DNA of 64,000 nucleotides. Origin: Caenorhabditis elegans. Taxonomy: Eukaryota > Nematoda > Chromadorea > Rhabditida > Rhabditidae. A model generated the notes under the pieces. It made no database searches, was not told the DNA's origin, and saw nothing but the letters and a program-made list of their open reading frames with translations. Of this stretch, positions 11,675 through 23,855 are shown piece after piece. Each line of letters begins with the position of its first letter. Within the stretch, counting starts at the first letter, position 1. A program made the translations under genes and the position numbers. The stretch covers positions 8,122,001 to 8,186,000 of the forward strand of contig NC_003281.10 in the NCBI RefSeq assembly GCF_000002985.6, in the 5' to 3' direction.

Positions 11675-14404
11675 ATGATGTTCGACCGGCGCTTCTTCGC
11701 ACTGGTCGTCCTTCTCTGTGTATCGGCAGTTCGTTCCACGGAAGATGCTTCAGATGATGAGCTGAACTACGAAATGGACGAAGGAGTCGTTGTGCTCACT
11801 GACAAGAACTTTGATGCCTTCCTCAAGAAAAATCCAAGTGTTTTAGTGAAGTTCTACGCTCCATGGTGAGTTTTAAAAATCAAGAAAATTGGTTTCAAAC
11901 TAAAAATTGAATTGAAAAATTCAAATCGATTTTTTATCGTAGACGTCTAAAATGAGATTTTCCGCCATATCGTAGGCGAGTGGGTCTCACCAACAAGCTA
12001 CATTAACTCATGTTGATTTATGGGCTGCTAACCTAATTATTATTTTAAAATTAAATACAAATAGCAGCCTATGAATCTACACGAGTTGAAGTAGCTCGTT
12101 GGAAGCGTGGCGAGATGGCGACTATTCTCATCTTTAGACGCTTCATAATAAAAGTTTAAAACTTTGGAATTTTTTTTTACAAATACATAGATGCAAAATC
12201 TCATAATCTTTCACTGATTATCATTTTTGTAGGTGTGGCCACTGCAAGCACTTGGCTCCGGAATACGAGAAAGCATCTTCAAAAGTGTCAATTCCACTGG
12301 CCAAAGTCGATGCAACCGTCGAAACAGAACTCGGAAAGAGATTCGAAATTCAAGGATATCCAACTCTCAAATTCTGGAAAGATGGAAAAGGTCCAAACGA
12401 TTATGATGGAGGTAGAGATGAAGCTGGAATTGTTGAATGGGTTGAGTCGAGAGTTGATCCAAATTATAAGCCACCACCAGAGGAGGTGGTTACTTTGACA
12501 ACTGAAAATTTCGATGATTTCATTTCCAACAACGAGTTGGTTCTTGTTGAATTCTATGCTCCATGGTGTGGACATTGCAAGAAGTTGGCTCCAGAATATG
12601 AGAAGGCTGCCCAAAAGTTGAAGGCTCAAGGATCAAAGGTTAAGCTAGGAAAGGTTGATGCTACAATTGAGAAGGATCTTGGAACCAAGTATGGAGTCAG
12701 TGGATACCCAACAATGAAGATCATCAGAAATGGAAGAAGATTTGATTATAACGGACCACGAGAGGCTGCTGGAATCATCAAGTACATGACTGATCAATCG
12801 AAGCCAGCTGCTAAGAAATTGCCAAAACTGAAGGATGTCGAACGATTCATGAGCAAAGATGACGTCACTATTATTGGATTCTTTGCCACCGAAGACTCAA
12901 CTGCATTCGAAGCATTCTCTGATTCCGCTGAAATGCTCCGTGAAGAGTTCAAAACAATGGGACATACATCAGATCCAGCTGCATTCAAGAAGTGGGATGC
13001 CAAGCCAAATGACATTATTATCTTCTATCCATCTCTGTTCCACAGCAAATTTGAGCCAAAGAGCAGAACATACAACAAGGCTGCTGCCACATCAGAGGAT
13101 CTTTTGGCTTTCTTCCGTGAACATTCTGCACCACTTGTTGGAAAAATGACCAAGAAGAACGCAGCAACAAGATACACGAAAAAACCATTGGTTGTTGTAT
13201 ATTATAATGCTGATTTCTCCGTTCAATATAGAGAAGGAAGTGAATACTGGAGATCCAAAGTTTTGAATATTGCTCAGAAATATCAAAAGGACAAGTACAA
13301 GTTCGCTGTTGCTGATGAAGAGGAGTTTGCCAAAGAACTTGAAGAGCTTGGACTTGGAGATTCTGGACTTGAGCATAATGTAGTTGTATTTGGTTATGAT
13401 GGAAAGAAATATCCAATGAATCCAGATGAGTTTGATGGAGAACTTGATGAGAATCTTGAAGCATTCATGAAACAAATCAGTAGTGGAAAGGCCAAGGCTC
13501 ACGTGAAGAGTGCTCCAGCTCCAAAAGATGATAAGGGACCAGTTAAAACCGTTGTTGGATCCAACTTTGATAAGATTGTCAATGATGAATCAAAGGATGT
13601 ACTTATTGAGTTTTATGCTCCATGGTGTGGACATTGCAAGAGCTTTGAATCAAAATACGTTGAATTGGCTCAAGCTTTGAAGAAGACCCAGCCAAATGTT
13701 GTTCTCGCCAAGATGGACGCCACGATTAACGATGCTCCAAGCCAGTTCGCAGTTGAAGGCTTCCCAACTATCTACTTTGCTCCAGCTGGAAAGAAGGTAA
13801 AATATAATTTGAAAAAAAACTCGTTCAGAAGCTATGATTCATATGCTGAATTTTGCGATTATTTTCGTTTCAAGAGTTACGGTACCCGGTCTCAAAGCGA
13901 CCGATTTTTTTAAACTTAAAAGAGCTTGCGCCTTTAAGGAGTACTGTAGTTACTGAATTTTCATTCATTTTTATACCTTTTTCATCAGAATTGGAAGTAT
14001 CTGAAATAAGTTTTCAAACAAACAGGTGAAAAAATCCCGAAAATATGAGTATTTGGCAAATACAGTAATCTTTAAATGGGCAAACTTTTTTGCATTTAAG
14101 AAAATCGTTCGTTTACCACCCCGACCGAGTACCTTATTTTTGGAGCAAAATTGAAACTTTTCACATGCCGGTAATAATAAATTCCAATCTCATGATATCC
14201 CGCCTATACCGTAACCAACGTTTGGAGTACGGTAGGTTACGGTATGATCGCAGTGAGACTTCGGATCCTTGATAGGCCCATTTTAAATAAACTAATTTTC
14301 AGAGTGAACCAATCAAATATTCTGGAAATCGTGATTTGGAAGATCTCAAGAAGTTCATGACCAAGCACGGTGTGAAGTCGTTCCAGAAGAAGGACGAGTT
14401 GTAA
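11675..14404 (+). CDS. C14B9.2: ERp72-like protein disulfide isomerase (PDIA4)
   Basis: An ER-lumen thiol-disulfide oxidoreductase that forms and shuffles disulfides in secretory proteins. Exons are 11675-11865, 12233-13796 and 14303-14404, giving 618 residues. The N-terminus MMFDRRFFALVVLLCVSAVRS is a signal peptide. Three thioredoxin active sites APWCGHCK are visible at about residues 65-68, 176-179 and 529-532. The first is split by intron 1 (TG|G TGT), and non-catalytic thioredoxin folds lie between sites 2 and 3. The protein ends KKDEL, a canonical ER-retention signal. The start was chosen at 11675 because a TTTTCAG acceptor ends at 11664, which removes the earlier ATG at 11654. Introns 1 and 2 each carry an inverted repeat. 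A polyadenylation signal AATAAA lies at 14629. The length and three-site layout match PDIA4. Confidence 0.96.
11941..12152. repeat. Imperfect inverted repeat inside ERp72-like intron 1
   Basis: The left arm (about 11941-12032) and right arm (about 12061-12152) share, in reverse complement, CGTCTAAA, CGCCAT, CCAACNAGCTAC, and a GGCTGCTA block next to the short A+T-rich loop. The arms are about 90 bp. The element fills most of the 367-bp intron. Confidence 0.8.
13881..14140. repeat. GGTCTCG/GTACTGTAG palindrome, copy 2 (ERp72-like intron 2)
   Basis: The left arm begins GGTACCCGGTCTCAAAGCGA and reaches GGAGTACTGTAGTTACTG. The right arm is a degraded reverse complement ending CCGACCGAGTACC. It lies within intron 2. 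A second, perfect 11-bp hairpin (ATACCGTAACC at 14206-14216 with its complement at 14235-14245) follows in the same intron. Confidence 0.7.
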
Positions 14405-14628
14405 ACAATTCAGAAGGAGCAATAATTCTGTGATATTTAAACTAATTTCTCTTTGTTTCTTTGTTATGAGTATTTATTTTTAGTTCTTGTTCATCATGCT
14501 TTTTTTGTCACTTTTCCCTCCCCAATCCCATATTCCTCTGCTTTTCTCTCATTTTCGGTTACGTGTATTAATTGAATGTATACGACGACGACAGTCACTA
14601 GTTTCGAAATAACTATTTTACGAGGATG

Positions 14629-14634
14629 AATAAA
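14629..14634 (+). terminator. Polyadenylation signal of the ERp72-like gene
   Basis: A canonical AATAAA 225 bp after the stop codon, in a suitably A+T-rich 3' region. Confidence 0.6.
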
Positions 14635-14665
14635 CACACTGATCGCTGAGCGACGCTCCGAGCAC

Positions 14666-14686
14666 TTTTCGAGAAGTTTCTAAGAA
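14666..14686. promoter_or_regulatory. Heat-shock-element-like motif
   Basis: The sequence TTTTCGAGAAGTTTCTAAGA contains TTC, GAA and TTC pentamer cores in alternating orientation with the correct 2-bp gaps. A fourth GAA follows one base out of register. Three alternating units are the minimal HSF site. It is 1.4 kb upstream of a small heat-shock gene and just behind the ERp72-like gene. Which gene it serves, if any, is unknown. Confidence 0.4.
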
Positions 14687-15069
14687 GCCACTTGACCGAG
14701 AGAGAGGGAGAAAGAAAAGCTTGGCATAGAAATGTGCTTGTGTTTATTTGAACTGTTAAAAGTGTTTGACGGGGGCGAAGTCACTGGGGAAACCTCGAGA
14801 TCAATAGGACACGTGGCAATTTGAATTTTTGGATAATTGGAAAAGCAGTACCCGACTAAAGATCCGAATTTGATTTTCAGACATTTTACTGCAAACTTGA
14901 TTACACACGGTAATTTTCCAAAAGTTTTGTGCATTGAATCCCGAAAAACTTCACAAACGCATAATATTACAACCCGATCTATGAGCAAAGTAAATAGAGA
15001 GAATCAGGCTGAAAGCTTATTGTGATTAATGAACATTAGGAACAATGCTGATTTCAATTTGAAACATTT

Positions 15070-15110
15070 TTTTTTCAGATCGAAAATCAGTTTTTTCAGA
15101 TCGAAAATCA
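15070..15110. repeat. Two-copy tandem repeat
   Basis: The 20-bp unit TTTTTTCAGATCGAAAATCA occurs at 15070-15089 and again, identical, at 15091-15110. It is intergenic. Confidence 0.85.
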
Positions 15111-16120
15111 CATTGGATCTTGACATTTTCAAGAGAATTATTAAAATTTAAATGGCTATTTGAAAAGTATTGATTTTCTGAAAGATAATAACTACTTACC
15201 ATCTATGTCGTACCTGACTATGCCAATTATTTTCAACAATTGTTTATTTTAAAAAATTTTTGAAGTAAGCTTAAAACAAACCCAGGACCTCTGAAATGTA
15301 CCAAGTTTGGAAACTAATTCCAAGTACTGGTAATAACAAAAATTTTGAATTCGAGGCGGATAAGCGCCAGTTGGGAGTTTTCTGATTATAATTATATTAA
15401 TAGAATTGCCAAAAATCATGATAAACCCCTCCAATCATTTTTTGATTTTCGAAAAAGTTTCAATGTAGGTTTTGGTGAGCTGCGAAGTTTTCCAAAAATG
15501 TCTAAAAACTAAATTCATATGGTTCAATTTTTGTCAAAAACGTTCAGCTCATGAGGAGCTTGAAACTAACCAATAAATTTTGGTCATTAAATTGGTCAGT
15601 TAAATTGATAATTGAAATTAACCGGATATGTTTGGAAAAATAAATGCAAAAGTTCATGATCATCAGATCAAAAACCAAAAACTTCCCCTACATTTCTATT
15701 TCCAAATTGAAGATTTCTTGAAGCCTACAAATAGTACAGTTTACAAATATCTCTCCTTCTTTCTCTCGTCCCTTCTTGCGCATCCTCAGAGCTCGGAGCT
15801 CCTATCCGTCAATATAAACAATCATTGTTTCTTTTCTTCTCCTCGTACCTTTTTTCTTCTTCAAATCCATTTTTCCTCCGCCCCCTTATCCTACAGTCCA
15901 ATTCCTTTCACTCTCCACTTTCTGAGCTTCTTCTCCAACTCGCAAAAGCTTCAAAGCTCACAGAGCATTTTACGATAGTGCATTGTAATGTTCTCCACCC
16001 TAGAGTGCATCTCCAACCTGCGCATATGTTTTCGCTCTTTGACATTACATTTTCTTCCGATTCACATTTTATTCATCCACCCGATAAATATATTTTCACA
16101 CTTTTAATTTTCTAGAGAAA

Positions 16121-17490
16121 ATGTCCGCTATCGAGGTGACCGCTGACGCCGCTTCCACCTGGGATTGGCCACTTCAACACAACGACGGAGTTGTCAAGGT
16201 TCGGGATATTTTTTCTCTTTAATAGAAGGCTCTGCAATTTTTATGAGCCAAAATTTAATAAAAACGCTCATTTTTTCTTTTTGGTTAAATTTGGAATATA
16301 AACCAACCACGACACTTTAGTAACTTAGACTACCTACTCTTGAAAAAATAAAACAACAATTTTCGAATGACGCTACAGTACCCCTACCTTAACACTACTT
16401 CATAGGAAACGTAATTTTTGATATTAATAAGTTCACAAATATATAGTAAATCATCAAATTTATCAATACAGTGAAAAGATGTTGTAATATGTTCAGAAAT
16501 ACCTTAGAAAACTTACTATGATCGCAATAGAAGCTGTATCAAAATTAAAGAAAACTATATTTATTTTGATAGCTTCTATCTGGATTTTCGATAAATTGCA
16601 TTTGTATACTGGAATGAATAACTAGAATAGATTATGAGTTTTTCATATAAGCATAGTTTCAAATTACACTTGAAAAATCAGCATGTTCTGTAATCATATA
16701 GACACACTGTAAAATACAGTACTCTTCGCCTAGAGACGAAGAGTACAGTAGTTTACAGTGTGGAAAAGTACTCTGACAGTCGTAATGTTAACTCGTGTAA
16801 ATTCTGACTGAATATTCTTAAATTTCAGGTCCACAACACCAAGGAAAAGTTCGAGGTCGGACTTGACGTTCAATTCTTCACTCCAAAGGAAATCGAGGTC
16901 AAGGTTTCCGGACAAGAGCTTCTCATCCACTGCCGTCACGAGGTAAGAGTTATAATTGGTATTTATAAAATTAGGAGGCTCCTTTTTCGACTTCAACTCA
17001 CTGAAACTTACCCATTTTCTGAATTATATAAAATCTAACAAAAGAATGATACCTATGGTAGCATTGAATATTTGTTCCAAAATATCAAATTATAAAACTA
17101 AATACAGTAATATCGTCCTTCAAAAATTTCCACTGAACATATGACGTAGTAGTTAAAAGACAACAATATGAACCATATTTTGGGTCTCGCCACGCGGACA
17201 ATGATTTACAGAATGATTTACAGTAGCTCGTGATGCCGTATCTTCTTTTTCAACTTAAGCAGCACAGATTTGTTTAAAGAAAAATATGCTGAACTAGATA
17301 GATAATTCTTATAAATAGAAGATTAATTGTATAACTCTCAACTTTCCAGACCCGCAGTGACAACCATGGAACCGTTGCCCGTGAAATCAACCGTGCCTAC
17401 AAACTTCCAGATGACGTTGATGTTTCCACCGTCAAATCCCACCTCGCCACCCGCGGAGTTCTCACCATCACTGCTTCCAAGAAGGCTTAA
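16121..17490 (+). CDS. hsp-12.2: Small heat-shock protein HSP-12.2 (alpha-crystallin family)
   Basis: A minimal small heat-shock protein of 110 residues. Exons are 16121-16198, 16829-16942 and 17350-17490, all joined in phase 0. After a 25-residue N-terminal segment (with the short motif WDWPLQHNDG) almost the whole protein is the alpha-crystallin domain, with KFEVGLDVQFFTPKEIEVKV and the conserved late motif RGVLTITASKKA. There is essentially no C-terminal extension and no IxI motif after the domain, a known feature of the nematode 12-kDa class, which lacks strong chaperone activity in published work. The start follows a TTTTCTAG acceptor. Codon use is highly biased, suggesting strong expression. 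Intron 1 contains a 26-bp hairpin. AATAAA lies at 17612. Confidence 0.96.
16703..16762. repeat. Near-perfect hairpin in hsp-12.2 intron 1
   Basis: The arms 16703-16728 and 16737-16762 are reverse complements with 2 mismatches in 26 around an 8-nt loop. The arm core includes ACAGTACTCTTCG, related to the GAGTACTGTAG block of the large palindromes in this window. Confidence 0.9.
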
Positions 17491-17910
17491 ATGTCTAGAA
17501 CATGATTACAACCAAAAAAAACAATATTTTTCTCAATTGAATAATATCAAATTATTCTTCACTTAAATACTTTACATTTCTTTTTGACTAATCAAATATT
17601 GCAATACTTTCAATAAATGTACGACTTTATGTGTTTATGGAAAAATGCTATAAAAAGAAAATCATTTAAAAAAATACAAATTAGAAAAATGGCAAGATGC
17701 AAGACTAGACCATTGGTGATGGCTGTGAGAAAAACAAATGATAATAGAACTTTACACGAAAATTGATGATAAATCTCGAAATTTCTAGACTGTAGATTTT
17801 TTTCCAAAACGCCTAAACTTATGAGCAAAATTCACAGGAAAATATTAAAAAAAAACAAAGGACGAGAAGATTATGCAGATGATGGAAGAAGTAGGTACAT
17901 ATAATAGAAA
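17491..17910. other. Convergent 3' region of hsp-12.2 and the phosphorylase kinase gene
   Basis: 420 bp of A+T-rich DNA between two converging stop codons. It carries AATAAA for hsp-12.2 at 17612-17617. No AATAAA for the minus-strand gene is visible near its stop, so that gene must use a variant signal. No coding sequence is supported. Confidence 0.7.
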
Positions 17911-20900
17911 TCAAGAATACAGTTGCATCAACGCACGAATAATGTAGTGACTGGTGCCATACTCTCCAGCTGGAGCCGAATCATAGAAATGCTTGCAGAT
18001 ATTGCGAGCTCCATCGCATCTCGTATTATTTGGGTTTGATGATGCACAACATTCCATTACAATTGTTTCAAGGTGTTTCTGAAAAATAATTGATTTCTTA
18101 CTATTTGTAAAACAATTGAAAATTAGTATATAAATTAATTCAGCACATCGAGGGATGATTTTTTCGATAAATACAATAAAAAGAAGAACTCACATTATGA
18201 TCTACAAAAATTTGATTCGCAACGTGCAAAATGTGATCAACATCCAATGGTCGATCTCTTGGAATATTTGGTTGCTCAAGAAGTACCAACTTTTCCAGTC
18301 TTCCCAATAACCACAAAGTCTCTACAACAAGCTCTCGATATTCGGGCTCTGCAATCCTATTTAGAGCTTCTTCAGATTCCAATGCGAATTTAATTTCTTT
18401 TCGGGTCATTTCTTGTGTTAATCCCCAATGCAAAACAGTGTCATTGATTTTCACTCCATGTGGCATTTTATGTACAGTATCCCAGAGTATCGCATAGAAT
18501 CCATTTGGAACTCTATTCAATGCACCATCAATACGTCGATGACGGAGCCAAATTCCAAATTGGAAATCATCTTCATCAGCTTCTTCATCTTCATCTTCCT
18601 CCTTTGGTATCTCCAATCCTCCGACACTTCGAGTAGATTTCCGAAGTGACTTTCGTTCCTCGATTTGTCGTCGGAAGGATCCGATTCCAGTTCGTGTCTC
18701 TCTGATCGTGTCGCTGTAATGAATTCCATCCTCCGCATATTCTTCTAATAATCGACCAGAGAGAAGCGAGAATATCATTGACTTTAGTTCAAATGGTGAA
18801 ACTGTAAGTAAAGTTTCAGCTGCTTCAGCTCCAGAAATATTTCGAAGACGTGATAATTCAGAGGCAAGGACTTGGATAATGAGACCGATGCGGAGACGGA
18901 ACATTTCAAGAAACAGTTTTGGCTCCGTGCGAACCAACGACCCAAGGTATACAATGATCTCTTGAGCGAGTGTGAATGAGTTTGCATCGTCTCCATATGC
19001 ACGATTCATGATCTTCTCCAATTCTTCATTCGTTTTAGGACATGTTATTACTTCCTCTTTTTTCGAAGCGATTCCCACCTGAAATTTGAAATGGTCATAG
19101 ATATTTTTACGTTTCTTCAAACTTACAGTGATTTGCTTTTGTCTAACCAAAAGATGAGTAACAGCTTTGCTGAGCTCTTCCAGTTGCTTCTTTAGTAAAC
19201 CAGCCGTCAGTCTTACAAGAGCCCATTCTCGTGCTTCACATGCTTTCGTGTGAACTTCTTCCATTAACATTCGCACTGTTATGTGTTGACACCCAAGCTC
19301 CGTATCGTAGTCCGGACCGCTAAAATATAGGTATATCCAAATCAGGATGCAAAGTTTTTTTGAGTAAAAAACTTACAATTTCATCCAGAGACAATGTACA
19401 ATGGAAATCTGTTCTTCAAGTACTGTAGTTTCATTCACAAGATCTAACAAATCATCAGCTTTCATTTCATTCATTTGTTCCGCAGTCAAATCTCGATGCG
19501 TCGTTTCATTCTCAGCTCCTCGTCTCGTAGTTTTCAATAATTGCTGTCTCAATTCTCCTGAACTGTGTTCCTTGACTAATCCAAGTGGTGTTTGGGTGGG
19601 AGGTGGTGATTGATAAGTTGAATCCATATCCTGTAAATCTCTAGGACGAGATTTGTAGGCAAGACGAAGCTTCATAAGATCTGCGTCGTTACTGTCCAGA
19701 GCTATCGAACGATGTCTCATCGAAGCTTTATGAACAGCCGTGTAAGCACTCCGATCTTTGACTGATTCTCCACGTCGCAATGTTCTTGGGCCTCGTGGTG
19801 TAGTTATTTTTTCATCTGAAGATCCTCAACAAAATTTAACTTTTTGTCCAGGAAATCAGGCCACTTACTTTTAGCTTCTGTAGCATCTTCAGTAAGTAGA
19901 GTGAACTGAACCTTTTCGGCTGCAACACTTCTCAATGTGTCTTCAGCACTTTTATCGCGGAATTCCATTTTACTAACAGCGGTTGTCCGGAAAAAATCGG
20001 ACAAATCCTTCATAACCACTCTACAAACACTTTCAATTCATTAGAAATACTTATTGCAAAGTTTTCGTACCTAGCGCCACTCAAGTATCCTGTATTGATT
20101 TTCTTGATGGCTCCTATTACTGTAGATTTCATATGACGATTTAGATGAATGTTTGAAAAGTGTGATAGTCCTTCCTAAAAGTGGAACGTTGAAGATGAAA
20201 ATTCAAGGACAAATAAAACAAACCGTTGATAACATTCCTTGAGTTATCACGAGAACAACAAGCGGTCTTCCACTGATGCTGACACTATTCCATGAAGCAT
20301 AAATATATTGAAGTTCACTGCTCCATTCATCTGTCAGGATACGAATATCATACATAAGATGTGATCGACGAGAATCCATAAATTGTGGAGTGAAAATCAC
20401 AAATTTATTTCCAATTTGATAGAGTCTACTAGTACTCAACAGTCCGATCGGACGATCTAAAGGGCGTCCTGACAAATTTAGTTTTTTTGATTCTCCGATC
20501 CTGAAAATATGTTTGTTTCTGTGATATTATAGTCAATATTCCTACTTCGCCAGCAATTGTCCAAGTGCTGAAGCAGGAAGAATTGTGAATACCGGATCAA
20601 TTTCATCAACACATTGGACATGAATATCATGAGCTCGAAGTTCTCTCTGAACATCTAGTGATTCGGCAAGCACAGTTACTTGAACTTCGCATGGTGGCCT
20701 TTTTTCATAAACAGACAATCTTCTGCTCAATGGGTCCAGTTCAGCCGGAAGTAGGAATCCCTCATATAATAAGCAGATGATAACGTAGAGTGATTGAGCC
20801 CACAGAAATGGCCTGAAAATGGAAAATAACGATGAATCTATCAAATAATCTTAATCATACGTTGCGCCTCCAGGAACTCGATCCTGAGTGCCAGGATGTG

Positions 20901-22613
20901 CTTTTTCCGCAGAGACATGCTCTTTGAGCACTACGTATAGCTCTGGAACAAGTCGAAATCCTTTATCGCTGAGCACAAGTACACTTTCCAGCTGTCTCCA
21001 GTATGCTTCTACTGCATCATCGTCTTTTGAATACATTGCATCGAGAATTAGATAGCAAAGGAATATTGGCCATTCGCATTCAATGTCTTCGAACTGTTGA
21101 AGTTCTGATTTATTATAGTAGAGACGGGATGCATCCTGAAAACAAAAACAAAATGTTTATGAATCAAGGGTGTTGGTTTTCCGATTTCTCACTTACATTT
21201 ACAATAATTTTTTTAAAACAATTTTCACAAAAAAAGGGAATTGATCGTTTTTCCATTTTCAGAGTAATCGAAAAAGCTGGCAAATTTTCTTCATTTTAGA
21301 AGAAAACTTTTTTTCTCAACATAAATGAAATTTGATTTTTGAAAACTTGAATATTATTGTTAATTTAATTTTTTTTTGTTTTTCGCTTTTCTCTGAAAAA
21401 ATGGAAAAAATTCGATGACACTTTTTTTGTAATGTGATGCACAACCGTACGGAAGGAAACTTTTTAGGCTTGCTTTAATAGTTCAAAAATTATAATTCTA
21501 ACCTCTAATACAGTTTTATACCCGTCACGCATGAATCTACGACATCCATATTTTCCAAGCAATCGTTGAGTGATAGTTTCCCTTGTCTGTGAAACGAGTT
21601 CTGGATCTTCAACACAGAATGCTGGATAACTGATTATTCCAAGAAGTGCAGCATCAGTTTCCTAAATGTTTTATTTGTTCAGGAATTTCTGACAGATTTA
21701 CCCTACTTTACTAAATGATTCTCTTGGAAGCATACTAGAGAGAACAGCGGAGCATTGTTCTATTTCATCGGGAAGTACGTGAACAACTGATCCTCTTGAA
21801 CCATCAACAAAAAGATCACCGACATCGTTAAGTGCTTGCAATGCAGCTTTAACCATTCCGATCGATGATGCATTCAATTCTCGAATTCCTTGATTTGTTT
21901 TGTCTCCACGCTCCCATACACCATAATCCTGAATAATTGGAAATTTTAATTATTTTATTTTTAAAGGTTTTCGGGAAACATACTGGAGTTCGGTATCCGG
22001 TTTCAATATAATAAACCAGATTTTGTATAAATGCAACTTCATCGAAGTTTCGGACTACTTGTAGACCAGAAGCTGTAATTTGAGCGAGGGTGAGAAGATA
22101 AAGTGAGATTGCATCCATTTGAAGATGTCCCCAATCAGCATCACCACAAACTGTTCCCTTTGTTCCGACAGCAAACTTTGAGTGTAGAGCATCAAGAGGC
22201 CGCTGATATTTTTTGAACAGTTCGACTTTCTCGGCTTGTCGCATTAAACATTCCAATATCGACTGCATCATTTTCACACTGAAACACCCTCCAATGTAGT
22301 TTTTTGAGTTTTATAATCTGTTACCATGTGAATCCTAATTCCTTTGCTTTTGTGAGATCTTCGTCAAAATCGGCGCATTTCATATAAGCTCGATAAAGAG
22401 CCCATAATGCTTGTGCGATGTAAACATTATCTCGAACCCAAGCATGACCTGAAAATAACAATTTCATCGATTCAATTTGTTTTCTTCAATACCTGGAAAA
22501 TCTTTCTGATTGGCAAATAATGCTGTTATGGGGTTTTGATGACTGCAAATGGTTTGCTCCACCATGAACAGAATGCGGTCGAGACGGACCCCGGAGCCGC
22601 TCCGGGATCGCAT
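17911..22613 (-). CDS. C14B9.8: Phosphorylase b kinase regulatory subunit, alpha type
   Basis: Regulatory subunit of the kinase that activates glycogen phosphorylase. Fourteen exons (minus): 22613-22493, 22448-22325, 22278-21984, 21928-21707, 21661-21503, 21135-20861, 20812-20546, 20500-20224, 20174-20071, 20020-19869, 19815-19377, 19319-19127, 19078-18194, 18078-17911. All phases close to give 1,226 residues, near the 1,235-1,240 of vertebrate alpha subunits. The start [14 protein letters not shown] is diagnostic. Family blocks follow in order: [60 protein letters not shown] and [18 protein letters not shown], making up the glucoamylase-like N-terminal half. The last residues are RALMQLYS, with no C-terminal CAAX box, unlike the farnesylated mammalian subunits. 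Intron 10 is only 53 nt. The gene is divergent from the mitochondrial L18 gene. Confidence 0.95.
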
Positions 22614-23017
22614 TTTCTCCGATTTTTTTCTGGAACGAAAATTTAAATAAAGTGTTACAAACCAATAAATTAAATTTCCACAACAGAAACAAGACTTCGT
22701 GAGAGTAAAAGAAAGAAAATGTGGGTGAACAAAAATGTGCGCGTGAGTATTGGCTCTGTCCGAGAGGAGTACACACAGCGCGGCCTGGTTTTCCATAGTT
22801 CTCAAATCTAGGCCATCTCAGTTTTTGAGAAAAAAGTTAAAAAAAAAACACTTTTTTTGTTTTAAAACAAATTTCTTGACTAAAAATATTGATTTACCGT
22901 CTTTTTTCATTTGAGTTTTATATTTAAGTTATCGATCCATTATCTAACAAAGTGTTGTTTTATCCTTGTTTTTTATTCATTAAACCAATATATCAATATG
23001 CTCTATTATTTAACAGA
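22614..23017. promoter_or_regulatory. Shared upstream region of the phosphorylase kinase and mrpl-18 genes
   Basis: A 404-bp divergent gap. The minus-side frame of exon 1 stays open further upstream (to about 22805), so a longer N-terminus is formally possible. The family start [11 protein letters not shown] argues for 22613. The plus side ends in a TTAACAG acceptor one base before the mrpl-18 ATG. Confidence 0.55.
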
Positions 23018-23855
23018 ATGGCTGCTCGATTTGCCAGAGGGTTTGTGAATCGAAATCCACGGAACAATGAACTTATGGGAAGACAAGCGCCGAACACAGG
23101 TTATCAATTTGAAAAGGACCGTGCTGCTCGAAGTTACATTTATAAGTAAGTTTTCTGTTCTAAAATAAAAAATTTTATGTAATTTGTTTGCAGAGTAGAG
23201 CTTGTGGAAGGAAAATCCCATCGTGAAGGCCGCCTTGTACATTATCAAGATGGAGTTGTAATCAGTGCTTCAACAAAAGAACCTTCAATTGCCAGTCAGC
23301 TATACAGTAAAACTGATACATCTGCTGCATTGAATATTGGACGAGTTTTGGCCCTTCGTTGTCTTCAATCTGGAATTCACTTTGCTATGCCTGGAGCAAC
23401 TAAAGAAGCTATCGAGAAGAGCCAACATGTTAGTGTTTCAAATAATCAATTTTATAATACGGATACTGAGGTCCTGATAAATTTAAAATTAACTTCTCTA
23501 TTGGTTTTTGTCGAAAATAACTTTAAAAACTTGAAATGTTTCGAAAAACGAATAGTGACAGATTTTAGGTTGTTATTAAAAGCTAATTTGTCTACCTTAT
23601 TACTCGAATTAATTTTCAAAAATCCGTAACTTTCTATGAAAAGATGTGTACCAGGAAGCAAAAATTATTTTTTGCTGTTTGCATTCAACAACAATTATTT
23701 TTCAGCAAACACACTTCTTCAAAGCTCTGGAAGAGGAAGGTCTCACACTAAAAGAACCGGCCCACGTGGAACATTCCTATGAGACAGACAAAACATTCAC
23801 ATGGAAGAGGTACCCACAGAAGCCAACACGTCAGGATAAACTCGACGAGCTATAA
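23018..23855 (+). CDS. mrpl-18: Mitochondrial large-subunit ribosomal protein L18 (uL18m)
   Basis: Component of the mitochondrial large ribosomal subunit. Exons are 23018-23145, 23194-23428 and 23706-23855, giving 170 residues. The N-terminus MAARFARGFVNRNPRNNELM is Arg-rich and lacks acidic residues until residue 18, consistent with a mitochondrial presequence. The uL18 core follows: GRLVHYQDGVVISASTKEPS, then SAALNIGRVLALRCLQSGIH, then FFKALEEEGLTLKEP, which matches the mitochondrial L18 order. The tail is charged. The start lies one base after a TTTAACAG acceptor. From memory this is D2007.4. Confidence 0.88.

Larger units (their letters stand above)
14405..16120. promoter_or_regulatory. 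Intergenic region between the ERp72-like gene and hsp-12.2
   Basis: 1.7 kb with no supportable exon. It contains the ERp72-like 3' UTR with AATAAA (14629-14634), a heat-shock-element-like motif immediately after it (about 14666-14686), a 21-bp-period tandem duplication at 15070-15110, and a pyrimidine-rich stretch (about 15740-15960) leading to hsp-12.2. That stretch includes the palindromic GAGCTCGGAGCTC. Confidence 0.5.

Noticed and set aside
15628-16115. Overlapping frames upstream of hsp-12.2
   Set aside because: Ser/Phe/Leu-rich translation of a pyrimidine tract that leads to the gene; most likely promoter and 5' UTR.
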